A stretch of 36,332 bases of DNA from a virus, in the IMG/VR virus record IMGVR_UViG_3300010885_018045, positions 1 through 36,332 of that record, one strand, 5' to 3'. Made by a program: the position numbers and the translations under genes. Below, in pieces: positions 1 to 6,401 of the stretch (the first letter of the stretch is position 1; the number at the start of each line of letters is the position of its first letter). Under the pieces are notes generated by a model. The model worked only from the letters and a program-made list of their open reading frames with translations, did not search any database and was not told where the DNA came from.

Positions 1-1200
1 ACCTAGGCTTAGTGGGGTCACATCAAGTAATAGAACGTCTTTACGGCTACCACCTAGTACAGCACCTTGTACTGCTGCACCAACCGCTACTGCTTCATCT
101 GGATTGACATCACGACGTGGTGCTCGTCCAAATAACTTTTCAACTTCTTCCTGAACCCGTGGCATACGTGTCATACCACCAACAAGGATAACTTCATCGA
201 TGTCCGTGGCTACGACACCTGCGTCCTTCATTGCAACACGGCAAGGTTCAATACTGCGCTGAATCAATTCATCAACTAGGCTTTCCAGTTTAGCACGAGT
301 CATCTTGATGTTCATGTGCTTGGGACCTGTAGCATCTGCTGTGATGTAAGGCAAGTTCACATCTGTTTGTGTGCTGTTACTCAATTCAATCTTGGTACGT
401 TCTGCAGCTTCTTTTAGACGTTGCAGTGCCATAACGTCTCGACCAAGATCAACGCCTGACTCTTTCTTAAACTCAGTGATCAAGTAATCCATGATGCGTT
501 GGTCAAAGTCTTCACCGCCTAGGAATGTATCACCATTGGTGGAAAGGACTTCAAATTGCTTATCACCGTCCACATTAGCAATGTCAATAATGCTAACATC
601 AAAGGTACCACCACCCAGATCGTACACAGCGATCTTGCGATCAGCTTTTTCATTTTTATCGACTCCGTATGCCAATGCTGCTGCAGTTGGCTCATTGATA
701 ATACGCAATACTTCTAGTCCAGCAATTGCTCCGGCATCTTTGGTTGCCTGTCGTTGACTGTCATTGAAGTAAGCAGGCACAGTAATTACAGCCTGTGTTA
801 CTTCATGACCCAGATAGTCTTCTGCGGTCTTCTTCATTTTGCGAAGCACTTCGGCACTGATTTGTGGAGGTGCTAGTTCCGTGTCGTTGACTGACACCCA
901 TGCATCGCCGTTCGCGCTTTCGATGATCTTGTAAGGCATGAGATCAATATCTTTTTGAACTGCCTGTTCCGTAAATTTACGCCCTATTAAACGCTTGGAC
1001 GCATAGATTGTGTTTTTTGGATTGGTAACTGCTTGACGTTTTGCACCGGCTCCCACAATAATCTCTTCAGCAGTATAGGCAACGATACTAGGTGTAGTAC
1101 GTGCGCCTTCTGAATTTTCAATTACTTTTGGGGTTCCGTTTTCGATTACTGCTACGCAGCTATTGGTGGTACCAAGATCGATACCAATGATTGTACTCAT
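1..1200 (-). CDS. dnaK: Hsp70 chaperone DnaK (3' end outside window)
   Basis: ATP-dependent Hsp70 chaperone. The visible 400 codons cover the whole nucleotide-binding domain up to the start of the substrate-binding domain. Seen: N-terminal [14 protein letters not shown] phosphate loop, [11 protein letters not shown] near residue 140, [12 protein letters not shown], phosphate-2 motif [28 protein letters not shown] and [13 protein letters not shown], then the linker-region [12 protein letters not shown] at the window edge. No frameshift or missing core motif. The start ATG follows AAGGAG. Conservation is very close to proteobacterial, especially betaproteobacterial, DnaK, so recent host origin is inferred. 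It is the last visible gene of a run behind rpsU and has both a sigma70-like and a TATAAATA promoter upstream, which argues it belongs to the phage and is not a chimeric contig end. A DnaJ or GrpE partner is not in the window. Identity is certain; its role in infection is inferred. Confidence 0.97.
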   Translation of the reverse strand, partial: MSTIIGIDLGTTNSCVAVIENGTPKVIENSEGARTTPSIVAYTAEEIIVGAGAKRQAVTNPKNTIYASKRLIGRKFTEQAVQKDIDLMPYKIIESANGDAWVSVNDTELAPPQISAEVLRKMKKTAEDYLGHEVTQAVITVPAYFNDSQRQATKDAGAIAGLEVLRIINEPTAAALAYGVDKNEKADRKIAVYDLGGGTFDVSIIDIANVDGDKQFEVLSTNGDTFLGGEDFDQRIMDYLITEFKKESGVDLGRDVMALQRLKEAAERTKIELSNSTQTDVNLPYITADATGPKHMNIKMTRAKLESLVDELIQRSIEPCRVAMKDAGVVATDIDEVILVGGMTRMPRVQEEVEKLFGRAPRRDVNPDEAVAVGAAVQGAVLGGSRKDVLLLDVTPLSLG

Positions 1201-1254
1201 AGTTTCTCCTTAAAAATAAGCAAGTTTTATAGGACCCGAAGCATCCTACACAAT

Positions 1255-1262
1255 TATTTATA
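1255..1262 (-). promoter_or_regulatory. Late promoter element TATAAATA upstream of dnaK
   Basis: Exact match to the T4-type late promoter octamer on the minus strand, 54 nt before the dnaK start. The predicted leader of about 48 nt contains the AAGGAG ribosome-binding site. It lies just downstream of the sigma70-like promoter at 1268-1296, so dnaK could be expressed both early and late. Confidence 0.6.
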
Positions 1263-1267
1263 CCTGT

Positions 1268-1296
1268 ATTATAGCAAATTTTTTGATTTAGAACAA
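1268..1296 (-). promoter_or_regulatory. Sigma70-like promoter of dnaK
   Basis: Minus strand reads TTGTTC (-35), 17 bp, TATAAT (-10) with an extended TGC before the -10. The core TTTGCTATAAT is shared with promoters at 5829, 6169 and 7945. The -35 lies at the stop codon of rpsU and inside the inverted repeat at 1291-1314. Confidence 0.65.
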
Positions 1297-1527
1297 TTTT
1301 TTTGGCAATTGTTCATCGGACAGCTTTTTCTTCCAACGACGCCGTGCAGCGGCTTTGGCTTTTTTTCTGCGGGTAGTAGGTTTTTCGTAAGTTTCGCGCT
1401 CACGAAGATCTTGTAGTAGTCCGGATTCGGCCACTTTCTTTTTGAATTTGCGTAGGGCTTTTTCCACATTGTCTTGGGTTACAATAACTAAATTTCCAAT
1501 AACTTTGTTTGGTTTTTCGTAGGCCAT
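1288..1527 (-). CDS. rpsU: Ribosomal protein bS21
   Basis: 79-aa homologue of the small-subunit protein bS21, which sits near the anti-Shine-Dalgarno end of 16S rRNA and helps initiation. Diagnostic are VEKALRKFKKK, the invariant YEKPTTRRKKAKAAARRR stretch and the basic C-terminus ending LPKKLF. Cellular bS21 is about 70 aa; the extra residues are at the N-terminus. I chose ATG 1527 (MAYEKPNK) over an in-frame TTG at 1563, because the latter would overlap the upstream gene and add non-conserved residues. There is no good ribosome-binding site before 1527. An AATAAATA element ends 8 nt upstream, so a leaderless transcript is possible. Phage-encoded bS21 is known from pelagiphages and other uncultured viruses. 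Exchanging into host ribosomes to favour viral mRNAs is the usual hypothesis, unproven here. Confidence 0.93.
   Translation of the reverse strand: MAYEKPNKVIGNLVIVTQDNVEKALRKFKKKVAESGLLQDLRERETYEKPTTRRKKAKAAARRRWKKKLSDEQLPKKLF
1291..1314. repeat. 8-bp inverted repeat over the dnaK -35 region
   Basis: GAACAATT at 1291-1298 and AATTGTTC at 1307-1314 are perfect reverse complements around an 8-nt spacer. The left arm contains the -35 hexamer of the dnaK promoter. The arms also encode the last residues of bS21 (EQLPKKLF), so coding constraint may explain it. It could be an operator or an RNA hairpin; the U-run expected of a terminator is missing. Confidence 0.3.
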
Positions 1528-1534
1528 AGTCAAA

Positions 1535-1542
1535 TATTTATT
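1535..1542 (-). promoter_or_regulatory. Possible late promoter AATAAATA before rpsU
   Basis: AATAAATA on the minus strand, 7 of 8 bases of TATAAATA, ending 8 nt before the rpsU start codon. Transcription would start at or next to the ATG. It overlaps the 3' end of the gene at 1538-1882. Confidence 0.4.
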
Positions 1543-1882
1543 TCTTTGTGATTCTATTCTCAAAATAATCTAGTACGTGATTTAAATTTTGAGTGTGCGT
1601 GGGAAAATCTAATGTATGAGTTTTTTCCATATTACTCACTTTAAAATTGTACTCAAAATCCACAGCACAATTGAGTATTACAGCATCACTGATTTCCACA
1701 GCACGATCTAACCATGTTAGATCTTGCATTTCTGTTCGATACACATAAATGTTAAACATTTCGTCGCTGGCAGCACACATTCTGGCTACAAGCTCGATTT
1801 CGTTTTCTGTAAGATTTATCAAGGTCACTGTGTGTAAAGAATCTTTAACAAAATCAGGTGGTGTAATTAAATTACTATGCAT
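1538..1882 (-). CDS. Hypothetical protein, 114 aa
   Basis: I do not recognise a family. The 114-aa product is soluble and acidic, without a signal peptide or membrane segment, and is rich in hydrophobic/polar alternation suggesting a small alpha/beta fold. Its ATG overlaps the stop of the upstream membrane-protein gene by 8 nt, so it is probably translationally coupled. rpsU starts 10 nt downstream of its stop. That places it between a large membrane protein and bS21. A segment reading VEISDAVILNCA looks like a beta-strand-containing core, but no catalytic motif is visible. Confidence 0.7.
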   Translation of the reverse strand: MHSNLITPPDFVKDSLHTVTLINLTENEIELVARMCAASDEMFNIYVYRTEMQDLTWLDRAVEISDAVILNCAVDFEYNFKVSNMEKTHTLDFPTHTQNLNHVLDYFENRITKK

Positions 1883-3515
1883 TTTTATTTTTTAAAATAT
1901 CTTCGATTTGTTGTTCGACTTGAGCTTGCTCAGCATCGCTTAGATCTTCAATTTCGTATTCGCCAGCTTCTAATTTAGATATCAGATGCTGTATGTATGC
2001 TTGATTATATGTATAACTATCAGTTGTGTTTTTATCTACTTCGATCCACTTTGCGCCGTTCCACTTAAACAAACGCTCAGGTAGATAGTCTGTACGAATA
2101 AACATATCACCTTTCAGTGGAGTATTTGGGAAGGTGTCACCAAACCCGCATTGGCTGGCATTTTCTAGCGTTTCATTATCAGCTTGAATTGCAAGGCTTG
2201 GGTGCAATGCATTGAATGCATCTAGATTATACACTTTACCACGATAGCGAACAGCATAGTCAGCACCACGGCGTATTGGAGTATTAAATTCGTCTACGGG
2301 CTTTTCAGGCTCCGGTGGTGTTTCTTCAACTGTTTGTTCAACTTCTTTGGGTGCATTATCTTGAAATAATTTTACCAGTGCTTCGTGTGAAGCTTGTTCA
2401 GCAGCTTGCTCTTCGGCTTGTTCTTTGTGTTCATCAATAACACGTTGTGCCCATGTCTCTTCATTTTCCAATACCGGAATGTTGAGATCTTCCGTACGAT
2501 ACTCACCACTATCAATTTTCTGTGCTACAGCTTGTGCATTGGCAAAGAACTGTTCCACTTCGGGTTCTATAACTTCAACCACAGGGTCAGGTTTCTCTAA
2601 TTGATCCACAGCAGCATTGGCCGCAATGGCTCGTATTTGTTCTAACTGTTCTTCAGTTAATGGAGGATAAGGATCATGAGGTCGTGATTCCTTTGGCTCA
2701 AAAACTGTCCGTTCCATTGGTCCTGGTTCCTGATCCTCATCATGCTTGCGAGCTTTATCTTCTCTCGCCCATTCTAATTGTTTATTGGACGCCAGAATTA
2801 AACACAAGGCCAGTGGATCAAAAACTACGACAATAAGAATAATGATCCAACTTACAGCACGTTCTAATACATTAGCATCCGGATTGTCACCGTAGACAAA
2901 GGCTGCAATGTATTTTACTGGACCAACATCGGCTTCAATCTTTCTAAACTCGGCTGCTAGAGGTGCTCGTTCTTCTTGTAGTCGGGCAATTTTCTTTTGT
3001 GCAGTTACAATTTCTGTTTGTAGGCTGGCACGTTCTCGGGCCTGCTGTTTACGTACTAGCACAGCTCTTTCGGCGCCACGTTCGGTATCCGTACGACCAA
3101 GTAAACTGTCTACCTGTGCATCCATTTGTTGCAATGCTCGTTTATTTGCGTCTATGTTGTCTTTTTCGGTTTTAATCTGTTCATCGTAGATGGCAACTTT
3201 ACTCATTGCATCACCACTGACTAGACTTTGATCCGAATGTGCTTTGCTTAAGAAGCCAAAGATACCCATACTGGTTAACAGCATCAGGAACACAATGGCC
3301 GGAATAAGATAAGTTTTATATGCCCACGAAATTCTAGCCCAGTTATTATGTAACCAAACTGTGGCAGTGATCTTGCCAGCTTCTAATGCGCCGCCCATGA
3401 TAATCACAGGAACCACGGCTGCAGCAAATATGGCAGTAAGACCTTCTACCGAATACCAAGCGGCAATAGCACTAATGGAGATGGCAATTGCCATCATTAA
3501 GTAACCGAATATCAT
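1875..3515 (-). CDS. Membrane coiled-coil protein of marine T4-like phages
   Basis: 546-aa multidomain membrane protein. Two hydrophobic segments lie at about residues 3-22 and 27-45 and a third at about 70-92. A long charged coiled coil (about 105-195) follows, then a fourth membrane segment at about 218-245 (VSWIIILIVVVFDPLALCLI). After that comes a Glu/Pro-rich acidic region (about 255-400) and a small C-terminal domain with LPERLFKWNGAKWIEVD. The segments GEYRTEDL and GEYEIEDL are a degenerate internal repeat of the tail region. The N-terminal 250 residues match a type of membrane protein I associate with marine T4-like phages; function unknown. The arrangement (membrane-coiled coil-membrane) resembles DUF4407-like proteins, a weak analogy. 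An AATAAATA element ends 7 nt before the ATG with no visible ribosome-binding site. Confidence 0.85.
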   Translation of the reverse strand: MIFGYLMMAIAISISAIAAWYSVEGLTAIFAAAVVPVIIMGGALEAGKITATVWLHNNWARISWAYKTYLIPAIVFLMLLTSMGIFGFLSKAHSDQSLVSGDAMSKVAIYDEQIKTEKDNIDANKRALQQMDAQVDSLLGRTDTERGAERAVLVRKQQARERASLQTEIVTAQKKIARLQEERAPLAAEFRKIEADVGPVKYIAAFVYGDNPDANVLERAVSWIIILIVVVFDPLALCLILASNKQLEWAREDKARKHDEDQEPGPMERTVFEPKESRPHDPYPPLTEEQLEQIRAIAANAAVDQLEKPDPVVEVIEPEVEQFFANAQAVAQKIDSGEYRTEDLNIPVLENEETWAQRVIDEHKEQAEEQAAEQASHEALVKLFQDNAPKEVEQTVEETPPEPEKPVDEFNTPIRRGADYAVRYRGKVYNLDAFNALHPSLAIQADNETLENASQCGFGDTFPNTPLKGDMFIRTDYLPERLFKWNGAKWIEVDKNTTDSYTYNQAYIQHLISKLEAGEYEIEDLSDAEQAQVEQQIEDILKNKNA

Positions 3516-3521
3516 AGAGTG

Positions 3522-3529
3522 TATTTATT
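3522..3529 (-). promoter_or_regulatory. Possible late promoter AATAAATA
   Basis: Minus-strand AATAAATA ending 7 nt before the start codon of the 546-aa membrane protein. The CACTCT between them has no Shine-Dalgarno sequence, so the message would be leaderless. The hairpin at 3536-3557 lies just upstream. Confidence 0.45.
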
Positions 3530-3535
3530 TAGAAT

Positions 3536-3557
3536 AGTCTTGCTAATATAGCAGACT
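3536..3557 (-). terminator. Weak hairpin in the 3516-3618 gap
   Basis: On the minus strand AGTCTGCTA pairs with TAGCAAGACT with one bulged A and a 3-nt loop. There is no U-tract, so it is at best a weak terminator or a processing/stability hairpin. It sits between the ILEI-domain gene and the late-type promoter of the membrane protein, a position similar to the clear terminator-promoter junctions near 22.5 and 23.0 kb. Confidence 0.3.
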
Positions 3558-3618
3558 ACTGTGATGCTGTCAACTGTTTTGGGTTAATTTGGGATTAAAA
3601 ACATTTGCCCCAACTACA

Positions 3619-4284
3619 TTAAATTTTTACGCCAATAAAAATGTGGCTATTTCTACCTGCCGCCCATGTGTTAGCATTAGTGGATCCGTAACCTGTGTTA
3701 ATTGCTGAACGTAGCCCAGCACTTACTGCCGAAGCATCATACGTTACTAACACCACAATGTTTCCGCTTGCTACTGCATTTAATGCTGAAATTAATGTGG
3801 TTAGATTAGCAGGACTAATGTAAGTATCATACTGTGTGGCTGCGGTAACAACATTACCATTGGAGTCTAGCACTACCAAGTTGTGACCACGGCCATATGG
3901 AAGTGGGCTATCTCCCTGAAGTAGTACTTCGATATCATTAACAAGTACTCTGGCAGGTTGAAAACTAGGAACATCATATGTTGATGATTCAGCGTATATC
4001 TTGTTACCACTTACATACTGTGTGGTTGATATTGCTGTAGTTGTTCCAAATGCTTCGTAGAATGTAAAGGCAGAGACTGTGGTAATCCATGGGCGTCCTC
4101 GAACTAATCCCCCGCTGTTTGGATTGTTAACGATACTGTTATCGTTATATTGAGTTGGTAGCTGACTTAGATCATAGGTTGATCTAGCCTTGCTGCGAGC
4201 GGCTCGGTCTGAAGCCGCTAAGTCAAGTTTAGCCTTTTGCTTTAGTTCTTTTGTTGCTAATGTTGATATTCCGTTTGCGGCCAT
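3619..4284 (-). CDS. ILEI/FAM3-domain protein, probable virion component
   Basis: 221-aa protein with a basic helical N-terminus (about 1-45) and a beta-rich body. The C-terminal ~95 residues look like the interleukin-like EMT inducer (ILEI/FAM3/PANDER) domain. Seen are YGRGHNLVVLDSNGNVV, YDTYISP, a helix LTTLISALNAV, GNIVVLVTYD, a second helix beginning AVSAGLRSAI and the closing RNSHIFIGVK. This order of strand, DTY, helix, strand and helix is the family pattern. In eukaryotes the domain is found in secreted cytokine-like proteins and in glycan-related enzymes. In phages it is plausibly a glycan-binding module on a tail or fibre protein, which is inference. The nearest promoter candidate is a degenerate GCTAAATA about 30 nt upstream. 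The gene follows a strong terminator, so it is probably its own transcription unit. Confidence 0.65.
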   Translation of the reverse strand: MAANGISTLATKELKQKAKLDLAASDRAARSKARSTYDLSQLPTQYNDNSIVNNPNSGGLVRGRPWITTVSAFTFYEAFGTTTAISTTQYVSGNKIYAESSTYDVPSFQPARVLVNDIEVLLQGDSPLPYGRGHNLVVLDSNGNVVTAATQYDTYISPANLTTLISALNAVASGNIVVLVTYDASAVSAGLRSAINTGYGSTNANTWAAGRNSHIFIGVKI

Positions 4285-4344
4285 GCCAATCTCAAATGTA
4301 TATTTGTTATTTAGCTTGGGAATTATGGAATTTCGGATAAAAGA

Positions 4345-4364
4345 AAACCCGCCTAAGCGGGTTT
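4345..4364 (-). terminator. Rho-independent terminator
   Basis: Minus strand AAACCCGC-TTAG-GCGGGTTT, a perfect 8-bp stem with a 4-nt loop, followed by TCTTTT. It ends the cluster of small genes whose last member stops at 4391. Confidence 0.85.
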
Positions 4365-4390
4365 GAAAACTTCACTTTTCCGAGGAGAAA

Positions 4391-4570
4391 CTACAGGGCT
4401 TGCACGTACTCGATTACATCACGGGCCTGCTGCATATTGCTATGTTCCAGTGCTCGTTCAATCATGGTAAAATACTGTTCGTGTAGGTCTTCTAACATAG
4501 CATCAACAACATGACGCTTACGGTTTAGACTTACGCTTTTATAAAAACGTGGGCTATAATCAGGCGTCAT
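4391..4570 (-). CDS. Hypothetical small protein, 59 aa
   Basis: Unrecognised 59-aa protein starting MTPDYSPRFYK, largely helical and mixed charge, ending VIEYVQAL. I chose ATG 4570 over the more distant in-frame start at 4663, because 4570 is preceded by AGGGAAAG at good spacing and because the longer form would read through the separate 49-aa gene at 4560-4709. The two genes overlap by 11 nt. It is the last gene before the terminator at 4345-4364. Confidence 0.65.
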   Translation of the reverse strand: MTPDYSPRFYKSVSLNRKRHVVDAMLEDLHEQYFTMIERALEHSNMQQARDVIEYVQAL

Positions 4571-4709
4571 ACGATCTTTCCCTATGTTTGGTGTTACGTT
4601 GATAACGGGTTTTATTTTCCACTGTACGCGACTTAAACGGACTGCCAGTCTCAAACAAAACACGATGTGCTCGGGTACGCTGTACAGGAAGTGTTTTAGT
4701 CTTAATCAT
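4560..4709 (-). CDS. 49-aa basic protein, ArfA-like
   Basis: Very basic 49-aa product (MIKTKTLPVQRTRAH...). The second half contains SPFKSRTVENKTRYQRNTKH. Its spacing of aromatic and basic residues resembles the core of the alternative ribosome-rescue factor ArfA, whose pattern is roughly DPLFRQRVEKNKKGKGSYxRKxKH. ArfA recruits release factor 2 to ribosomes stalled on mRNAs lacking a stop codon. The start is 1 nt after the upstream stop (TAATATG) and the end overlaps the next gene by 11 nt, a normal arrangement in this cluster. The Gly-Lys-Gly of ArfA is missing, so the assignment is a resemblance only; a generic basic nucleic-acid-binding peptide is the alternative. Confidence 0.5.
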   Translation of the reverse strand: MIKTKTLPVQRTRAHRVLFETGSPFKSRTVENKTRYQRNTKHRERSYDA

Positions 4710-4710
4710 A

Positions 4711-5103
4711 TTAACTATTTACTGCTTCTTTAGTAAAAATAAAACGGTACAAGGGTGTGCATTGGGTTAAAAAATCTTGACCCACATCCAGACTAACATA
4801 GTCAGTGCCTTGCATACCTTGCTCGGTATAACTGATGGCAGCAAGTGCTTGAACACTAAATCCCAAAGTTGCCATACAACTACGGAACGACTTCATCCAG
4901 GCCTGGTTGGAATAGATCAAGCCGTCGGTTTCAACATTCCATTCACTTTCATCAAAGTAGGCACGTAGTTCGCCATATTCACCATAATCACTAACCGAGG
5001 CAATTGCAACACGATTAATACGAATAGACTTTCTTGCTACTGTGCTCCAATAACCTTTGCCGTCTGTGCGGGTAACAAAACTAACCTGGCGATCAAAATT
5101 CAT
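4711..5103 (-). CDS. Hypothetical protein, 130 aa
   Basis: Unrecognised 130-aa soluble protein. The N-terminal half is beta-rich (VSFVTRTDGKGYW) and the C-terminal half ends with LYRFIFTKEAVNS. The start ATG overlaps the stop of the upstream 59-aa gene as TAATG, so it is translationally coupled. No catalytic signature, membrane segment or signal peptide. It belongs to the 4.4-5.8 kb chain of small overlapping genes that share the promoter at 5829. Confidence 0.7.
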   Translation of the reverse strand: MNFDRQVSFVTRTDGKGYWSTVARKSIRINRVAIASVSDYGEYGELRAYFDESEWNVETDGLIYSNQAWMKSFRSCMATLGFSVQALAAISYTEQGMQGTDYVSLDVGQDFLTQCTPLYRFIFTKEAVNS

Positions 5104-5282
5104 TATACTGTCTCCTCGATCATCTTATCTACTGCAAGACTGCAAGCATTCAACGTCAGCATAGCAATCTGATAGGCCAATGCTTTCTCTTGCCCATTGG
5201 AGAAGCTGTCTAACCGCTCAAATAGTTCTTTAAAATTTTCCGGCGTATAGAACATGCCGTTCTTGGGAATTGGATTATTCAT
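5103..5282 (-). CDS. Hypothetical small protein, 59 aa
   Basis: Short gene filling the space between its neighbours exactly. It begins at ATG 5282 within TAATG of the upstream stop and ends at 5103-5105 within TAATG of the next start. The product (MNNPIPKNGMFYTPENFKELF...) is 59 aa, predicted mostly helical, with a long amphipathic helix from about residue 15. Function unknown. The double stop/start coupling and the absence of an alternative use for this interval are the main support. Confidence 0.6.
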   Translation of the reverse strand: MNNPIPKNGMFYTPENFKELFERLDSFSNGQEKALAYQIAMLTLNACSLAVDKMIEETV

Positions 5283-5485
5283 TACGCTTCCTCCACGTCT
5301 TGGTAATTCATCACAGCAACATTGAAATATTCCAGGGCCTCGTAGTATTCAGTCTCGTGAAACTTCAAGTTCTTCTTGTAGATACCTGTACCAATGTCCA
5401 GCTCGTAAGTGTAATCATTGGTGCGCCACAAAATAACACGATCACCACGACCATTGTGGCCGTCTGTAATAAGTTGAATACTCAT
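5282..5485 (-). CDS. Hypothetical small protein, 67 aa
   Basis: 67-aa acidic protein beginning MSIQLITDGHNGRGD, with a beta-rich first half (ILWRTNDYTYELDIG) and a helical C-terminus. The start at 5485 is preferred over an upstream in-frame ATG at 5506 because GGAGGAAG lies directly before it and because it forms TAATG with the stop of the 28-aa gene. Unrecognised. The size and two-strand-plus-helix pattern would suit a small host-takeover or inhibitor protein, but nothing specific supports that. Confidence 0.65.
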   Translation of the reverse strand: MSIQLITDGHNGRGDRVILWRTNDYTYELDIGTGIYKKNLKFHETEYYEALEYFNVAVMNYQDVEEA

Positions 5486-5571
5486 TATACTTCCTCCCAT
5501 TTCCAACCTTTGAAATAAGCCCGCATTGTGAGCAAGGCTGCGATAAAAGCAACGGCACTCAGACCGGTCAT
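5485..5571 (-). CDS. 28-aa single-span membrane micropeptide
   Basis: Tiny gene between two TAATG junctions: start ATG 5571 overlaps the upstream stop and stop 5485-5487 overlaps the next start. The peptide is 28 aa, with one hydrophobic stretch (LSAVAFIAALLTM) followed by the charged, aromatic tail FKGWKWEEV, so it would insert as a single membrane span. The last codons also carry the GGAGGAAG ribosome-binding site of the next gene. The alternative is a non-coding spacer, but exact coupling at both ends favours translation. Confidence 0.5.
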   Translation of the reverse strand: MTGLSAVAFIAALLTMRAYFKGWKWEEV

Positions 5572-5798
5572 TACGCTGCCTCCCGAGCGTCCATCATTTC
5601 GCAAAGAATAAACTTGGCAATGTTCATCTGCTTACGAGCAGCTTCTGCGTGACCCATAGTCAACAACTCTTGTGCATCGCTCAATACGCCCATAACTACC
5701 ATCTCCAAGCCACTCAAACGAGCAGTAATTGATTGCATGTATTGCTCGCGGATTGCGTCTTCACTCATACCAAACATACGCTTATGATCTTCTCTCAT
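5571..5798 (-). CDS. Hypothetical helical protein, 75 aa
   Basis: 75-aa all-helical protein starting MREDHKRMFGMSEDAIREQ, with Met-rich amphipathic helices and the segment ARKQMNIAKFILCEMM. The start at 5798 is chosen because AAGGAGT precedes it; an earlier in-frame start at 5828 would sit at the -10 element. It is the first gene after the sigma70-like promoter at 5829-5857 and leads a chain of overlapping genes down to 4391. No known domain recognised. Confidence 0.68.
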   Translation of the reverse strand: MREDHKRMFGMSEDAIREQYMQSITARLSGLEMVVMGVLSDAQELLTMGHAEAARKQMNIAKFILCEMMDAREAA

Positions 5799-5828
5799 CT
5801 TCGACTCCTTGTTAGTTACTATACACAT

Positions 5829-5857
5829 ATTATAGCAAAATGGATATTTTTGGTCTA
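5829..5857 (-). promoter_or_regulatory. Sigma70-like promoter, TAGACC-17-TATAAT
   Basis: Minus strand TAGACC, 17 bp, TATAAT with TTTTGC before the -10 (extended -10 TGC). Nearly the same element, including the following leader up to AACTAAYAAGGAG, occurs at 6169-6197. It drives the 5.8-4.4 kb small-gene chain. Confidence 0.8.
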
Positions 5858-5864
5858 CCGTTTT

Positions 5865-6137
5865 TTATGCAAGAACTGCTACTGCACGAATGTTGCGATT
5901 TACACAAGTAATTGTGTTTGTGTAACCCAGATTTTTAGCAATGTTTTGTGCTGTTGCTAAAATTGCAAGGCTGGTTGCACGAGTGTTACGACGCATGTAA
6001 TAGGATACATAGCGTTTGGTTGTAAGTTTTGGTTGTGATAATATAGGAGCATCTGTATATGTGCTAGTTACACAACCCTGATTTTGTGCGATTGCTTGAT
6101 TAATAACAGCGCGAATTTGTTTAGTGTTTGCTAACAT
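5865..6137 (-). CDS. Hypothetical protein, 90 aa
   Basis: 90-aa basic protein, Ala/Thr/Asn-rich (MLANTKQIRAVINQAIAQNQ...), with YYMRRNTRAT in the centre and a helical C-terminal half. The AAGGAG ribosome-binding site is 7 nt before the ATG. It has its own promoter (6169-6197) and is followed by another promoter, so it is probably a single-gene early unit. The fold is unknown; the basic surface would fit nucleic-acid binding, which is only an inference. Confidence 0.68.
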   Translation of the reverse strand: MLANTKQIRAVINQAIAQNQGCVTSTYTDAPILSQPKLTTKRYVSYYMRRNTRATSLAILATAQNIAKNLGYTNTITCVNRNIRAVAVLA

Positions 6138-6168
6138 AATTTTGCTCCTTATTAGTTAATGTACAAAC

Positions 6169-6197
6169 ATTATAGCAAAATGGGCTTTTTTGGTCTA
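6169..6197 (-). promoter_or_regulatory. Sigma70-like promoter, TAGACC-17-TATAAT
   Basis: Minus strand TAGACC, 17 bp ending CATTTTGC, then TATAAT. It is almost identical to the promoter at 5829 and is followed by a similar 5' leader with AAGGAG. It drives the 90-aa gene. Confidence 0.8.
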
Positions 6198-6203
6198 CCA
6201 AAA

Positions 6204-6392
6204 TTATTTTAGTAATTTAGCAAGTTGTCGTTGAATTTCTTCTTCTGTTGTTTTTCTAGCAACACCGTCTTTGTATAGCACCATAGACGGATCTGCATTC
6301 AGGCGAACTACAGAATAACTTTTAGTTTTTCGGCTATATCTAAAATCAATTGTTTCAGAATACAATTTTTGTAACACTTTATTAAACTCCAT
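6204..6392 (-). CDS. Hypothetical small protein, 62 aa
   Basis: 62-aa basic protein starting MEFNKVLQKLYSETIDFRYS with a beta-hairpin-like centre (KSYSVVRLNADPSMVLYKDG) and a helical end. AAAGGTG precedes the ATG. It lies 9 nt downstream of the 76-aa membrane protein and is probably co-transcribed with it from the 6639 promoter. No family recognised. Confidence 0.66.
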   Translation of the reverse strand: MEFNKVLQKLYSETIDFRYSRKTKSYSVVRLNADPSMVLYKDGVARKTTEEEIQRQLAKLLK

Positions 6393-6401
6393 GTTGCACC
6401 T

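Noticed and set aside
491-757. Plus-strand open frame opposite dnaK, and other plus-strand frames across the window
   Set aside because: All lie antisense to well-supported minus-strand genes, with no conserved motifs or ribosome-binding sites. The window appears to code on one strand only.
1269-1469. 66-aa minus-strand frame within rpsU
   Set aside because: Different frame over the conserved bS21 coding region; a shadow of the basic, Lys/Arg-rich gene.
4571-4663. Longer N-terminus for the 59-aa gene ending at 4391
   Set aside because: The extra 31 residues read over the separate 49-aa gene and have no ribosome-binding site, whereas ATG 4570 follows AGGGAAAG.
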